Positions 42,489-51,954 of a stretch of 64,000 nt of DNA are shown piece by piece. Position 1 is the first letter of the stretch. Every line of letters begins with the position of its first letter. The notes beneath the pieces were generated by a model, which worked only from the letters and a program-made list of their open reading frames with translations, ran no database searches and was not told where the DNA came from. The stretch spans positions 186,001-250,000 of the forward strand of contig CP108997.1 in NCBI GenBank assembly GCA_036226585.1. The letters are read 5' to 3'. This DNA comes from Streptomyces sp. NBC_00708. Its GTDB lineage: Bacteria > Actinomycetota > Actinomycetes > Streptomycetales > Streptomycetaceae. Made by a program: the position numbers and the translations under genes.

Positions 42489-43283
42489 TCAGGGCAGGAT
42501 CGAGTCGATGTAGCCGCCGTCGACGCGCAGGGCGCCGCCCGTGGTCGCGGAGGCGAGCGGAGACGCGAGGTAGACGACCATGTGCGCGATCTCCTCCGGC
42601 TCGATCAGGCGTTGCAGCAGGGACTGCGGTCGGTGCCTGACCATGAACGCGTGCTGGGCCTCGTCCCAGGGCAGGTCGTCGCCGACGAGCTCGCGGACGA
42701 AGTCCTCGACGCCGCCGGTGTGGGTGGGGCCCGCGATGACGGAGTTGACCGTGACTCCGGTGCCGGCGGCGTCCTTGGCGAAGCCCCGGGAGACGGCGAG
42801 CAGCGAGGTCTTCGTCATGCCGTAGTGGATCATCTCGGCGGGGATGACCACGGCCGAGTCGCTGGCGATGTTGAGGACGCGCCCCCAGCCGTTCTCCTTC
42901 ATGGCCGGCAGGTAGGCGCGGATGAGCCGGACGGCGGAGAGGACGTTGACCTCGAAGTAGCGGCGCCACTCGGCGTCGTCGATCTCCAGCGGGGCGGCGG
43001 ACCCGAAGATGCCGAGGCTGTTGACCAGGATGTCGACCGCCGGCGCGGCCTGGAGCACGGCCGCCGTGCCGTCCTCGGTGGCGAGGTCGCCCGCGGCGCC
43101 GGTGACCTCGTCGTTGCCGGACGCGGCGCGTACGGCGTGGACGGCCTCGGCGACCCGTTCCTGGTTGCGGCCGTTGACGACGACGTGCGCCCCCGCGCGG
43201 GCCAGCCCTACGGCGATGGCCTCGCCGATGCCCTGGGTGGAGCCGGTGACCAGGGCGGTGCGGCCGGAGAGATCGATGTGCAT
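42489..43283 (-). CDS. Short-chain dehydrogenase/reductase
   Basis: 264 residues, GAGGAGGA before ATG 43283. TGSTQGIGEAIA is the NAD(P) loop, NSLGIFG replaces the usual N-N-A-G, catalytic Ser is in NIASDSAVVIPAEM and Tyr/Lys in HYGMTKTS. It is convergent with the HxlR gene and lies 88 bp after the aldo/keto reductase on the same strand, likely co-transcribed. Substrate unknown. Confidence 0.85.
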   Translation of the reverse strand: MHIDLSGRTALVTGSTQGIGEAIAVGLARAGAHVVVNGRNQERVAEAVHAVRAASGNDEVTGAAGDLATEDGTAAVLQAAPAVDILVNSLGIFGSAAPLEIDDAEWRRYFEVNVLSAVRLIRAYLPAMKENGWGRVLNIASDSAVVIPAEMIHYGMTKTSLLAVSRGFAKDAAGTGVTVNSVIAGPTHTGGVEDFVRELVGDDLPWDEAQHAFMVRHRPQSLLQRLIEPEEIAHMVVYLASPLASATTGGALRVDGGYIDSILP

Positions 43284-43371
43284 GGCGGGTCCTCCTCGTG
43301 CCCGGGGCGCTGCCCGCGCGGGCGGGTGGTCGGCGGGGGTGCCCGTCCGGCCGGACGGGCACCGCGCTGCG

Positions 43372-44196
43372 TCAGTTGAGGGTGTCGGGGTCCGGGCCCG
43401 TGCGCAGCCCCCGGTCGAGGGCGGCGATGTCGGCCAGGTCGGTGTCGGTGAGCTCGAATCCGAAGACGTCGAGGTTCTGCCGGATGCGGGCGGGCGTGAC
43501 GGACTTGGGGATCACGATGTTGCCCGTCTGCAGGTGCCACCGCAGCACGACCTGCGCGGGGGTTACGCCGTTGGCCTGAGCGATCCGCGTGATCGCCGCG
43601 TCCTCCAGCACCGCGCCCTGGGCCAGCGGGCTCCACGCCTCGGTCGCGATGCCGTGCTCGGCGTGGAAGGCGCGCAGCTCCGTCTGCTGGAGGCCGGGGT
43701 GCAGCTCGACCTGGTTGACGGCGGGGACGGTGCCGGTGCGGTCCATGAGCCGCCGCAGATGGGGGACCTGGAAGTTGGAGACCCCGATGGCGCGGGCGCG
43801 GCCGTCGGCGAGGATCTTCTCCAGGGCCTTGTACGTCTCCACGTACAGGCCGCGGGCCGGGGTGGGCCAGTGGATGAGGTAGAGGTCGACGTGATCCAGG
43901 CCCAGCTTGCCCAGGGAGGCGTCGAACGCGGCGAGGGCCTGGTCGTGGCCCTGGTCCGCGTTCCACAGCTTGGTGGTGACGAAAAGCTCCTCGCGCGGCA
44001 CGCCGGAGTCGGCGATGGCCCGGCCGACACCGCGCTCGTTGCCGTACACCGCGGCGGTGTCGATGCTGCGGTAGCCGGCTTCCAGGGCGTGACCGACCGC
44101 GGCGGCGGTCTCGTCGTCGGGGACCTGGAAGACGCCGAAGCCGAGCTGGGGCATGCGTACGCCGTTGTTGAGGGCGATGGGGGGTGCGGAGGTCAT
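43372..44196 (-). CDS. Aldo/keto reductase, 2,5-diketogluconate reductase-like
   Basis: 274 residues from ATG 44196 (AAAGGA upstream). Typical AKR5 elements: GYRSIDTAAVYGNERGVGRAI (catalytic Asp and Tyr), FVTTKLWNAD (Lys), LYLIHWPTP (His), and IPKSVTPARIRQNLDVFGFEL for NADPH. It probably reduces a small aldehyde or ketone and starts a reductase operon with the SDR gene. Confidence 0.85.
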   Translation of the reverse strand: MTSAPPIALNNGVRMPQLGFGVFQVPDDETAAAVGHALEAGYRSIDTAAVYGNERGVGRAIADSGVPREELFVTTKLWNADQGHDQALAAFDASLGKLGLDHVDLYLIHWPTPARGLYVETYKALEKILADGRARAIGVSNFQVPHLRRLMDRTGTVPAVNQVELHPGLQQTELRAFHAEHGIATEAWSPLAQGAVLEDAAITRIAQANGVTPAQVVLRWHLQTGNIVIPKSVTPARIRQNLDVFGFELTDTDLADIAALDRGLRTGPDPDTLN

Positions 44197-44283
44197 GGGG
44201 GCGGTCCTTTGCGTCCTCGACGTCGCGCTGCGGTGCGGGGGGGGGCGACCGGGGTCGCCGCCGACTTGCGCACGTAAATGCAA

Positions 44284-44321
44284 GCGCGTCTTACATGCAT
44301 CGACAATACTTGCAGACGCGC
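44284..44321. promoter_or_regulatory. Inverted repeat in divergent reductase promoter region
   Basis: GCGCGTCT (44284-44291) and AGACGCGC (44314-44321) are perfect inverted half-sites 22 bases apart, in an AT-richer region upstream of the aldo/keto reductase. TGCA repeats every 10-13 bases around them. The cognate regulator is unknown. Confidence 0.45.
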
Positions 44322-44377
44322 ACTAATGCAATCGACGGCTTCCCGCGTCGGCACCCATTCCCGTACCCCCGGTCGCG

Positions 44378-45157
44378 TCAGCCCCTCACATGGAGGCCGA
44401 AGCCCGTGCGGCCGGTCGGTTCCAGGCCCTCCTTGAGGTGGAGGGAGGGGATCTCGTAGTCGCCGAAGTTCTGGCGGCGGAACGCGATCGGCTCGGTCGA
44501 TTCCAGGGTGAGCAGCCGCTGCTCCCAGGCCTTGGCCACCTCCGGGTAGTCCGCCTCGGTCATGCGGTCGGTGCCATGGAGGACGAACGGGGGCAGCACC
44601 TCCAGGCCCGGGTAGTACAGGATGCCGTGCTGGATCGGGAAGAGCAGGTCGTCGATGGGGCCGTTGATGCCCCGGGACGAGTAGTGGGACTCCAGGCCGC
44701 CGACGGTCACCGACAGCAGGGCCCGGCGGCCGGCGAGGGTGCCTTCGCCGTAGCGCTCGCCGTACTTGGTCTCATTGTGCTCGCCGACGCCGTACGCGAA
44801 GTGGAAGGTGAACACGCGGTCCACCCAGCCCTTGAGGATCGCGGGCATCGAGTACCACCACAGCGGGAACTGGAAGATGACGGTGTCCGCCCACAGCAGC
44901 TTCTCCTGCTCGGCGCGCACGTCCGGGGTGAGCGTCCCGGCGTCGAAGGCGCGGCCCGAGTCACGGGCCACCTTCAGGGGGCTCGAGGCCTCGGAGCCGT
45001 AGTCCGCCGCGTCGACGACGGCCTTCCAGTTCATGGCGTACAGGTCGCTCACCCGCACCTCGTGCCCGGCGGCCTCCAGTGTCGAGACCGCGAGGTCCTT
45101 CAGCGAGCCGTTGAGGGACCGCGGCTCGGGGTGGGCGTGGACGATGAGCGTCTTCAT
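44378..45157 (-). CDS. NQO1/KefF-like flavodoxin-fold NAD(P)H dehydrogenase
   Basis: 259 residues, AAGGAG before ATG 45157. KTLIVHAHPEPRSLNGSL is the FMN/FAD phosphate loop, and TVIFQFPLWWYSMPAILKGWVDRVFTFHFAYG is the NQO family signature. Two-electron reduction of quinones or nitro compounds is the known role. It is divergent from an XRE regulator 140 bp away, a common Streptomyces arrangement, so that protein likely controls it. Confidence 0.85.
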   Translation of the reverse strand: MKTLIVHAHPEPRSLNGSLKDLAVSTLEAAGHEVRVSDLYAMNWKAVVDAADYGSEASSPLKVARDSGRAFDAGTLTPDVRAEQEKLLWADTVIFQFPLWWYSMPAILKGWVDRVFTFHFAYGVGEHNETKYGERYGEGTLAGRRALLSVTVGGLESHYSSRGINGPIDDLLFPIQHGILYYPGLEVLPPFVLHGTDRMTEADYPEVAKAWEQRLLTLESTEPIAFRRQNFGDYEIPSLHLKEGLEPTGRTGFGLHVRG

Positions 45158-45297
45158 GACGGGCTCCTTCGGATCGGATGCCCCGATCCTGGCCGCCCCG
45201 GCGCCCCTTGTTCAGGGGCGCCGCTTCCGTCGGACGGGACTTCCTGGTACCGGCAGGGCCACCCTCGCGCGGGACGGGCGTGGCCATACTGGGGGGC

Positions 45298-46158
45298 ATG
45301 GACGATCTCGCGGGATTCCTGCGGACCCGGCGCGCCCGGGTCGACCCGGCCTCGGCCGGCATCTCCGCCGACAGCCGCCGTCGGGTCGACGGACTGCGCC
45401 GCGAGGAGGTCGCGCACCTGTCCGGGGTCAGCGTCGACTACTACGTACGCCTGGAGCAGGGGCGCGCCACCCAGCCCTCCGAGCAGGTGCTCGACGCACT
45501 CGCCCGCGTCCTCGGTCTGGACGACACCGAGCGCGAGCACCTGGACCGGCTCGCCCGGCAGCGCCGCCGGCAGGCGAAGGCGCCCGGCGGGCGGGTCCGG
45601 CCCGAGGTGCTCCGGGTCCTCGATCTGGTCGTGGACGCCCCCGCGGTGCTCATGGACCACCGCATGGACATCCTCGCGGGCAACCGCCTCGCCCGGCTGC
45701 TGTACGGCCGGCCGCTGCCGGGGCTGAACACCGCCCGGCACCTGTTCCTGGAGGAGACCGAGCGCGGTCTGTACGCGGAGTGGGAGCAGTGCACCCTCGA
45801 CGCGGTCGGCCATCTGCGGCTCGCCGCGGGCAAGTACCCGGACGACGCGCGGCTGGCCTCGCTCATCGGGGAGCTGTCGATGGGCAGCGACCGCTTCCGC
45901 CGGCTGTGGGCCCGCGCGGACGTGCGCGCCCGTACGCACGGGCGCAAGGTCTACCGGCACCCGCTGGTCGGGCTGCTGGACCTGCATCAGGAGAACTTCG
46001 CCCTCGCGGACGCGCCGGGCCGGGAGATGATCGTGCTCTCCGCGGCGCCCGGCAGCGCCGCCGAGGACGGACTGCGCCTGCTGGCCGGGCTGGGCGCGGA
46101 CGCGGAGAGCGACGAGGCACCCGCCCGGCCCCGCGCCCGCGAGGAACGCCCCCGCTGA
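45298..46158 (+). CDS. XRE/MmyB-type transcriptional regulator
   Basis: 286 residues from ATG 45298. The helix-turn-helix is RVDGLRREEVAHLSGVSVDYYVRLEQGRATQPSEQVLDALARVLGL (about 28-72). The C-terminal MmyB-like PAS fold (RVLDLVVDAPAVLMDHRMDILAGNRLARLLYG) binds a fatty acid or related ligand in studied members. Its stop lies in a terminator stem shared with the convergent gene. Confidence 0.85.
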   Translation: MDDLAGFLRTRRARVDPASAGISADSRRRVDGLRREEVAHLSGVSVDYYVRLEQGRATQPSEQVLDALARVLGLDDTEREHLDRLARQRRRQAKAPGGRVRPEVLRVLDLVVDAPAVLMDHRMDILAGNRLARLLYGRPLPGLNTARHLFLEETERGLYAEWEQCTLDAVGHLRLAAGKYPDDARLASLIGELSMGSDRFRRLWARADVRARTHGRKVYRHPLVGLLDLHQENFALADAPGREMIVLSAAPGSAAEDGLRLLAGLGADAESDEAPARPRAREERPR

Positions 46159-46193
46159 GGGCTGTCCCGCAATTCCCGGCGGGACAGCCCTCA
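46156..46193. terminator. Bidirectional terminator containing both stop codons
   Basis: TGAGGGCTGTCCCGC (46156-46170) pairs perfectly with GCGGGACAGCCCTCA (46179-46193), 8-base loop. The first three bases are the XRE stop, the last three the stop of the convergent aldo/keto reductase. Confidence 0.85.
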
Positions 46194-47129
46194 GCGCGCC
46201 GCCTCGAACCGCGCCAGGTGGTCGTCGCCGAGCCGGACGTCCCGGGCGGCGAGCGCCTCCTCGACGTGCTGGACGCGGCTCACGCCGACGATGGGGGCGA
46301 TGCCCTGGTGGAGCAGCCAGGCCAGGACGACCTGGTTCTTCGTCGCGGAGACCTCCTCGGCCACCTCGTCCAGGACCGCCAGCACCCGGGAGGTGCCGGG
46401 GTGGTCGTAGATGTCCTGGAACGGCTTGTCCGGGCGGGTGTAGGAGCCCCACAGCAGGGAGCTGTACGCCCACACGTCGAGCCCTTCGGACGCGGCGAGG
46501 TCCAGGTCCTCGGGGGTGAGGTGGCGGTGGCCGCCCTCGGCGAGCGGGGTCAGCGGGCGCGGCTGGACGAGTGAGTGGCGCAGTTGCAGAGCGGTCCACG
46601 GCTCCGCGCCCTGCTCCCGGGCGAGCGAGCGGGCGCGCTCGACGCGCCAGGCGGTGTGGTTGGCCGCGCCGACCCGCAGGGCGACTCCCTTGGCGACGAG
46701 TTCACCGAACGCCCCGGCTGTCTCCTCCAGGGGCACGGTGCGGTCCTCGGCGTGCGCCCACAGCAGGTCGACGTGGTCGACGCCGAGGCGTTCCAGGCTC
46801 TCCTGCATGCCCGCGTGAATGGCGCGGGCGGAAAGACCTTCGGCGCTCTGGGGCCAGGAGTGCGGGACGAGCGGGTTCTGCCGGACCTTGGTCGCGATCC
46901 GCACGGAGTCGCGCGCACCGGGCCGGGCCCGGAGCCAGGCGCCGATCACGCGCTCGCTGGCGCCGCCGACACCGCTCGGGTCGGCCCAGAAGGAGTAGCA
47001 GTTCGCCGTGTCGAGCCAGTCGCCGCCGCCCGCGACGAAGGAGTCGAGGAGAGCGAAGGACGTCTCGGAGTCGACCTGCGTGCCGAAGCCCATGGTGCCC
47101 AGGACGATCTGGGGGTTCGTGTTGTTCAT
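46191..47129 (-). CDS. Aldo/keto reductase, AKR-type
   Basis: 312 residues from ATG 47129; ATG 47138 is equally possible. QIVLGTMGFGTQVDSETSFALLDSFVAGGGDWLDTANCYSFWADPSGVGGASERVIGAWL shows the AKR barrel start with catalytic Asp and Tyr; TKVRQNP gives Lys and DLLWAHAEDRTVP the His position. It is of the voltage-channel beta/YajO-like type. Substrate unknown; it belongs to the surrounding redox group. Confidence 0.8.
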   Translation of the reverse strand: MNNTNPQIVLGTMGFGTQVDSETSFALLDSFVAGGGDWLDTANCYSFWADPSGVGGASERVIGAWLRARPGARDSVRIATKVRQNPLVPHSWPQSAEGLSARAIHAGMQESLERLGVDHVDLLWAHAEDRTVPLEETAGAFGELVAKGVALRVGAANHTAWRVERARSLAREQGAEPWTALQLRHSLVQPRPLTPLAEGGHRHLTPEDLDLAASEGLDVWAYSSLLWGSYTRPDKPFQDIYDHPGTSRVLAVLDEVAEEVSATKNQVVLAWLLHQGIAPIVGVSRVQHVEEALAARDVRLGDDHLARFEAAR

Positions 47130-47319
47130 GTCCCTCATGCTCCGCGTTGAAGTGCGCTCCAGGTCAAGCCCGTTCTTCCGGTGCCGCCTCGAAAGGTGCA
47201 CGGGTCCGTGAATCACCCCCGTGGGCGGGCGGCACGGACCTAGGCTCCCGGTGACGGCGGGCGGAGGCCGTCCACGCCCGGACGACTCCTCGCGCGCGCC
47301 CGATACCTGGGGAGTGGAG

Positions 47320-48120
47320 ATGGCGGATCTCGCCGCATCGGTGGAGTCGATGGAACAACTCGCCGTGGCCTGGCGGGCCATGGTGCTGGACCGGGACGCC
47401 GGCGCGGACGTACGCGACCTGCCGGGGATCGCCGTGCGCTGGGCCGACTGCGGCTTCGCGTTCTGGAACTGCGTCACCCTGACCGAGGTCGGCGCGGACG
47501 CCCGGCTCGCCGAACGGCGCCTGGGCGAGGCTGCGGAGATCATGCGGGCCAAGCGGCGGCCCGGCTTCCTCTGGGTCTTCGAAGACCTCCTCGACGCGGA
47601 GGCCCGCGCCTCACTGGACGAGGCGGCCGGGCGGGCCGGGCTGACGTACGCCTTTCCCGGGACGGGCATGGCGGGCGACCTGTTCCCGCTTCCCGAACCG
47701 GCGCACCCGGAGCTGGACTTCGTACGCGTCAGCGAGGAGGAGCAGCTGCTCGCCTACGCGGACCTCAACTCGCGCGCGTACGGCTTCCCCCTGGAGGACG
47801 GCCGCGACGGGCTCGCCGGGTCCTCGCTGTGGAGGAGCGGGGTGCACGCCTACCTCGGGCTGCGGCAGGGCGAGCCGGTGACCTGCGCGGCGACCGTGGA
47901 GGCGGCGGGCCGACTCTTCGTCGTGCTCGTCGCCACCGATCCGCGGTGGGAGCGCCGGGGGTACGGGGAGGCGGTGACGCGCAAGGCACTATACGAGGGG
48001 GCCAGGGCCACCGGCCTCACACGAGCGACCCTGCACGCGACGGCGGCGGGCGCTCCGGTGTATCCGCGCATCGGCTTCACCCCGAACTCGGCGATGCGGT
48101 TCTACGGGTTGCAGGCCTGA
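47320..48120 (+). CDS. GNAT-family acetyltransferase
   Basis: 266 residues from ATG 47320. The C-terminal half has the acetyl-CoA region (VTCAATVEAAGRLFVVLVATDPRWERRGYGEAVTRKALYEGARATGLTRATLHATAAGAPVYPRIGF), with the R-R-G-Y-G-E-A loop for CoA phosphates. The N-terminal half is a degenerate second GNAT-like lobe. The acceptor substrate is not predictable. Confidence 0.8.
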   Translation: MADLAASVESMEQLAVAWRAMVLDRDAGADVRDLPGIAVRWADCGFAFWNCVTLTEVGADARLAERRLGEAAEIMRAKRRPGFLWVFEDLLDAEARASLDEAAGRAGLTYAFPGTGMAGDLFPLPEPAHPELDFVRVSEEEQLLAYADLNSRAYGFPLEDGRDGLAGSSLWRSGVHAYLGLRQGEPVTCAATVEAAGRLFVVLVATDPRWERRGYGEAVTRKALYEGARATGLTRATLHATAAGAPVYPRIGFTPNSAMRFYGLQA

Positions 48121-48280
48121 CGGCAAGGGCGCCGGGCCTGTCACAGAACCGTGGCATTCGGGGTCACAACCCCGGGCCCGGGTGGCCTGTCCAACTGTGT
48201 GGGACGACGGGCCGATCCACCCGTCGTCGGGGGAAGGCGCGGCAACCGGCCGCGTCGCACACACATCACGGGGGAACACC

Positions 48281-49480
48281 TTGAACACCACTGCGCGCAA
48301 GCTGCGTTCGTCCGCCGCGGTCCTCGCGGCCGGACTGCTGCTGTCCGTCACCGGAGCCGTCCTGGCCCCGGTCGCCCTGGCAGCGCCGGCCGACACCGGC
48401 ATGCCCGAGCTGGCCGTGTCCACCGCGGCACCCGCGGAGATCGGGCTGGGCGGTCTGCCCGTCGGCTTCACCACCACGGCGTCCAACACCGGCGCGGAGG
48501 ACACCTCGTCGGCTCGGCTGATCTACCGCATCGACGGCGGCGGCGGGCTGCCGGACAACGCCTTGAGCCTGGAGTACCGCCTCGACGGTACGGAATGGAA
48601 GAAGGTGCCGCTGAGCGTCATCGACGGCACGGTCTACGGCGGCGAGCTGCCCGAGCAGTTCCCGCTGGCCGCCGGAAAGTCGCGGACCGTCCAGCTCCGC
48701 CTCGGTCTCCCCATGGGCACCCCGCACAACGGCGACAGCAACGGCGGCACCGACCACCTGAAGCTGACGACGATGATCTCCTACGGAGCGTCCGGCGCCG
48801 CCAACGACACCGATGTGGACAACGTCTCCGTCGGCGGGCTGAGCACCCACCTGTCGGGTGTCCCCGCGACCGCGACCGCCGGCGGGCCGGGGATCACCTT
48901 CAAGGCCACGGTCGACAACCCGACGGCGTCGGCGTACGAGAACGTCACGGATGTCCTCCTGACGAACCGCTACACCACGGTGCAGGTACTGCGGTCGGGG
49001 AAGTGGGTCACTCTCAAGCCGGTGACCGAGAGTGCCGACCCCGACGGGTACCAGTTCGACGTCATCGGTGCGGACGTCTCCCTCGATGCACACGCGAGCA
49101 CGACCGCGCAGGTCCGCGTGACCTATCGCAAGGACGCCCCGCTCGGGAAGACCACCCTGGGCCCGTGCGCGGTCGTCAACAAGGCGCCGGACAAGCTGCG
49201 CGGCGTCATGAGCTGCGGCCCGGACGCCAACGTCACCGTGAAGGCCGCGAGCGCCTCCGGCACCGCGTCCCCGAGCCCGTCGGCCACCGCGTCGTCCTCC
49301 GCCTCCCCCGCCCCGGCGAACACCGGCGCTACCCCGGCCCCGTCCGGCATGACCGCTCAGCTGGCGGAGACCGGAAGCAGCGGTCTCTCGGCGACGGCGG
49401 TGGGCGCGGCAGGCCTGGTCGCGACCGGGGCGGGTGCCCTGGGCTTCACGGCGGTGCGCCGTCGTCGCAGCCACGCCTGA
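48281..49480 (+). CDS. Secreted cell-wall-anchored protein with LAETG sortase signal
   Basis: 399 residues from TTG 48281, behind GGGGGA. Signal peptide 1-36. The exported body has two beta-sandwich-like repeats (PELAVSTAAPAEIGLGGLPVGFTTTASNTG; THLSGVPATATAGGPGITFKATVDNPT), then a Ser/Ala/Pro linker. LAETG (361-365) is followed by a hydrophobic helix and RRRRSHA, the signal for Streptomyces class E sortases, which cut LAXTG. The protein should be attached to the wall of aerial or vegetative cells; function unknown. Confidence 0.8.
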   Translation: MNTTARKLRSSAAVLAAGLLLSVTGAVLAPVALAAPADTGMPELAVSTAAPAEIGLGGLPVGFTTTASNTGAEDTSSARLIYRIDGGGGLPDNALSLEYRLDGTEWKKVPLSVIDGTVYGGELPEQFPLAAGKSRTVQLRLGLPMGTPHNGDSNGGTDHLKLTTMISYGASGAANDTDVDNVSVGGLSTHLSGVPATATAGGPGITFKATVDNPTASAYENVTDVLLTNRYTTVQVLRSGKWVTLKPVTESADPDGYQFDVIGADVSLDAHASTTAQVRVTYRKDAPLGKTTLGPCAVVNKAPDKLRGVMSCGPDANVTVKAASASGTASPSPSATASSSASPAPANTGATPAPSGMTAQLAETGSSGLSATAVGAAGLVATGAGALGFTAVRRRRSHA

Positions 49481-49753
49481 GCGTACGGGGGGGGCGGGCC
49501 GCGTCGCCGGTGAGGCTGGACGCGGCCCGCTCCCCCGTCTACGCTCGGCCGCATCGGCGGCCGGGAGCACTCGGCCCGCCGTCACCATCGCAACCATTCG
49601 AGAGACCACTGCCCGGTGACGGAGCCGGCGTGGGGTGCGCGTCCCCGCCCCGCGCCAGCACTGGACGGTTCCAGGCGATGACCACGGGCCGGCAGCTCAG
49701 GACGCCGACGGCCCCGTGTGGTCCGCCCCGCCGGGCAGCGAGAGGGACCCGCC

Positions 49754-50947
49754 GTGTCATCGGCGACCTATCGCGCGCTGCTCCGCACCCCGGGTACCGC
49801 AGCCTTCTTCCTCACCGCGACAGCGGGCCGCCTGGGCATCGCCATGACGGGCCTCGCCCTCATCTGGCTGGTGCACGACCGCACCGGCTCCTATGCCGCG
49901 GCCGGCCTGGTCACCGGCTGCTTCGCCGTCGCCGAGGCCGTGGCCGGACCCCAAGTCGCCCGTGTGGTCGACCGGTTCGGCCAGACCCGGGTCCTTCCGG
50001 GCGTCGTCCTCGCACACACCGCCGCCGTGGCCTCGCTGCTGCTCCTCACCACGGGCGGCGCACCGCACGGCCTGCTCGCGGCGGCCGGGGCGCTGGCGGG
50101 CGGCACGATCCCCCAGCTCGGCGCGCTCTCGGCCGCCCGGTGGTCGGCGCTGCTCCGGGACGAGCGGGAGGCCCTGCCCACCGCCTTCGCGCTGGAGTCG
50201 CTGGCCAACGGGGTGTGCTTTCTGGCCGGGCCCCCTCTGGTCGCCCTGGTCGGGGTGGGCATCGGTCCGGCGTACGGCCTGGCCCTGGCCACGGCCCTGG
50301 TGGCCGGTGGCGGGCTGGCCCTCGCCGCGCAGCGCCGCACGGCACCCGCACCGGCTGCCGCTTCCGAACGCCGTCACGCGGGGCGCTCGTTGCTGCGGGC
50401 GGGATTCGCGGTGCAGTTCGGGGTGAACCTCGGCCTCGGTCTGTACTTCGGTGCCCTGCAGGTCTCGGTGACGGCCTTCGCGGTGGAGCACGGGGCGGCG
50501 GGCGCCGCCGCGCCGCTGTACGCCGCGTCGAACTGTGCCGGGCTGCTCGCGGGCTGGCTCTACGGTCTGCGCAGGTGGCGTGGTTCTCCCGAGACACAAC
50601 TCGGGCTGATCACGGCCGGACTGGCGGTCGCGTGTGTACCGCTGCTGACCGCCGGCACCCTGCCCGGAATGGGGATCGCGCTCGCGGTGACCGGCCTGGC
50701 AGTGCCGCCGGTGCTGGTCCTCTCCTCGGTGCTCACCACCGCAGCGGTGAAACCGGCCGCGCTCACCCGGGCGTTCACCTGGCTGAACTCGGCGAGCGCC
50801 GCCGGGTCGGCCGGTGCGGCGGCCCTGGCGGGGGGTGTGGTGGACGCCCACGGCGCGCGCGGTGGCTTCGCGGTCGCGGCGGCGGCCACGTCGGCCATGG
50901 CGGTGCTTGCCTCGGGCCGGCTGCACGGCGCCCGTCGGCGTACGTGA
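49754..50947 (+). CDS. MFS transporter
   Basis: 397 residues from GTG 49754 (GAGGGA six bases before). About 12 hydrophobic segments with RLGIAMTGLALIWLVHDRTGSYAAAGLVTGCFAVAEAVAGPQVARVVDRFGQTR and the D-R-F-G-Q-T-R loop. It resembles the small MFS exporters of unknown specificity common in Streptomyces. No regulator is adjacent. Confidence 0.8.
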   Translation: MSSATYRALLRTPGTAAFFLTATAGRLGIAMTGLALIWLVHDRTGSYAAAGLVTGCFAVAEAVAGPQVARVVDRFGQTRVLPGVVLAHTAAVASLLLLTTGGAPHGLLAAAGALAGGTIPQLGALSAARWSALLRDEREALPTAFALESLANGVCFLAGPPLVALVGVGIGPAYGLALATALVAGGGLALAAQRRTAPAPAAASERRHAGRSLLRAGFAVQFGVNLGLGLYFGALQVSVTAFAVEHGAAGAAAPLYAASNCAGLLAGWLYGLRRWRGSPETQLGLITAGLAVACVPLLTAGTLPGMGIALAVTGLAVPPVLVLSSVLTTAAVKPAALTRAFTWLNSASAAGSAGAAALAGGVVDAHGARGGFAVAAAATSAMAVLASGRLHGARRRT

Positions 50948-51005
50948 GGGGTCCGGTCCCCGGCGGCGCGGCGCCGGGGACCGGACCCGTCCGGGTCGCG
51001 CGGGG

Positions 51006-51737
51006 TCAGGAGGCGATGAACCGCGCGACCTGGCCGAGGACGACCGTGTCCGCCAGGTACCCGATGTGGTTCTGGCAGACCACGTTGTTGTTCGTCGCAC
51101 CGCTCAGACGGGTGCTGGTGTACGGGAGGATGACCCCGTCGCACGCGGAGTACCAGGTGGCGTACTTGGTGTTGTCCGGGGTCTCGTCCCCGGAGGTGAT
51201 CTGGGAGATGAACGAGGAGCCCGGATACATCTGCTGGCACGTCGTGTAGATCAGGCAGGCACCGGCGTACGTGGTGCCGTGATTGGCGCCGGCGATGGAG
51301 GCGAGGTGGCTGACGCTGCTGTTTCCGCCCAGCACCTTCAGGTAGTACTGACTGACCAGACCGCCCATGGAGTGGTTGACGATCGCGACCTTGCTCGCGC
51401 CGGTCCGGGACTTCACGTCGTTGACGAAGGCGGCGAGGCCCTGGGCGTTGGTGATGTTGTTGCCGTAGGAGTCGTACTCGTACGCGAACAGGTCCGAGCC
51501 GGACCAGCCGTTGAGGCGGAAGACGCTCATGGCGGTGACCCAGTTGGAGGCGCTGCCCGTGTAGCCGTGGACGAAGACGACCGGGGTGCTGGTCGACAGC
51601 GGCTGCACGGCGGCCGCGCGTGCAGCCGGGGCGGACGTCTCGGCGGCACCGGCCGTGGACGCCGCGGAGAAGAGGGTGAACGCGACCGTGACGGCCGCGA
51701 GAACGCCGAGGAGGCGGCGCGGTGAACGACGACGCAT
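51006..51737 (-). CDS. Secreted class 2 lipase/esterase
   Basis: 243 residues from ATG 51737 (AGGAG upstream). A basic N-region and hydrophobic core give a signal peptide of about 33 residues. The alpha/beta-hydrolase core starts PVVFVHGYTGSASNWVTAM (oxyanion loop), AIVNHSMGGLVSQYYL holds the nucleophile Ser, and QNHIGYL the likely catalytic His. Four cysteines suggest disulphides. It hydrolyses lipids outside the cell. Confidence 0.85.
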   Translation of the reverse strand: MRRRSPRRLLGVLAAVTVAFTLFSAASTAGAAETSAPAARAAAVQPLSTSTPVVFVHGYTGSASNWVTAMSVFRLNGWSGSDLFAYEYDSYGNNITNAQGLAAFVNDVKSRTGASKVAIVNHSMGGLVSQYYLKVLGGNSSVSHLASIAGANHGTTYAGACLIYTTCQQMYPGSSFISQITSGDETPDNTKYATWYSACDGVILPYTSTRLSGATNNNVVCQNHIGYLADTVVLGQVARFIAS

Positions 51738-51954
51738 GGAGCACTCCTGAGGGGATGCGGGGATGGGGTTGCCTGCCCGCACAAGGTTCCGGGCGCCGGG
51801 GCACCCACGCCATCGGCTAATTCACCGGTCTTCAGGCCCCGGAAGCAGGTGCTCCGTGGCGGCTGGTCTCGCAGAGCGGCGGTTTTCGGCCGTTCGGGCC
51901 CGGGACGCGGTGTTCCGCCACCGGCCGGCGCGGCTCTCGCGCAGAGTGCTGCGT

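Noticed and set aside
48151..51249. A 1032-codon plus frame over the sortase substrate and MFS genes
   Set aside because: Out of frame with both real genes, and composed of Arg/Gly/Pro-rich low-complexity sequence.
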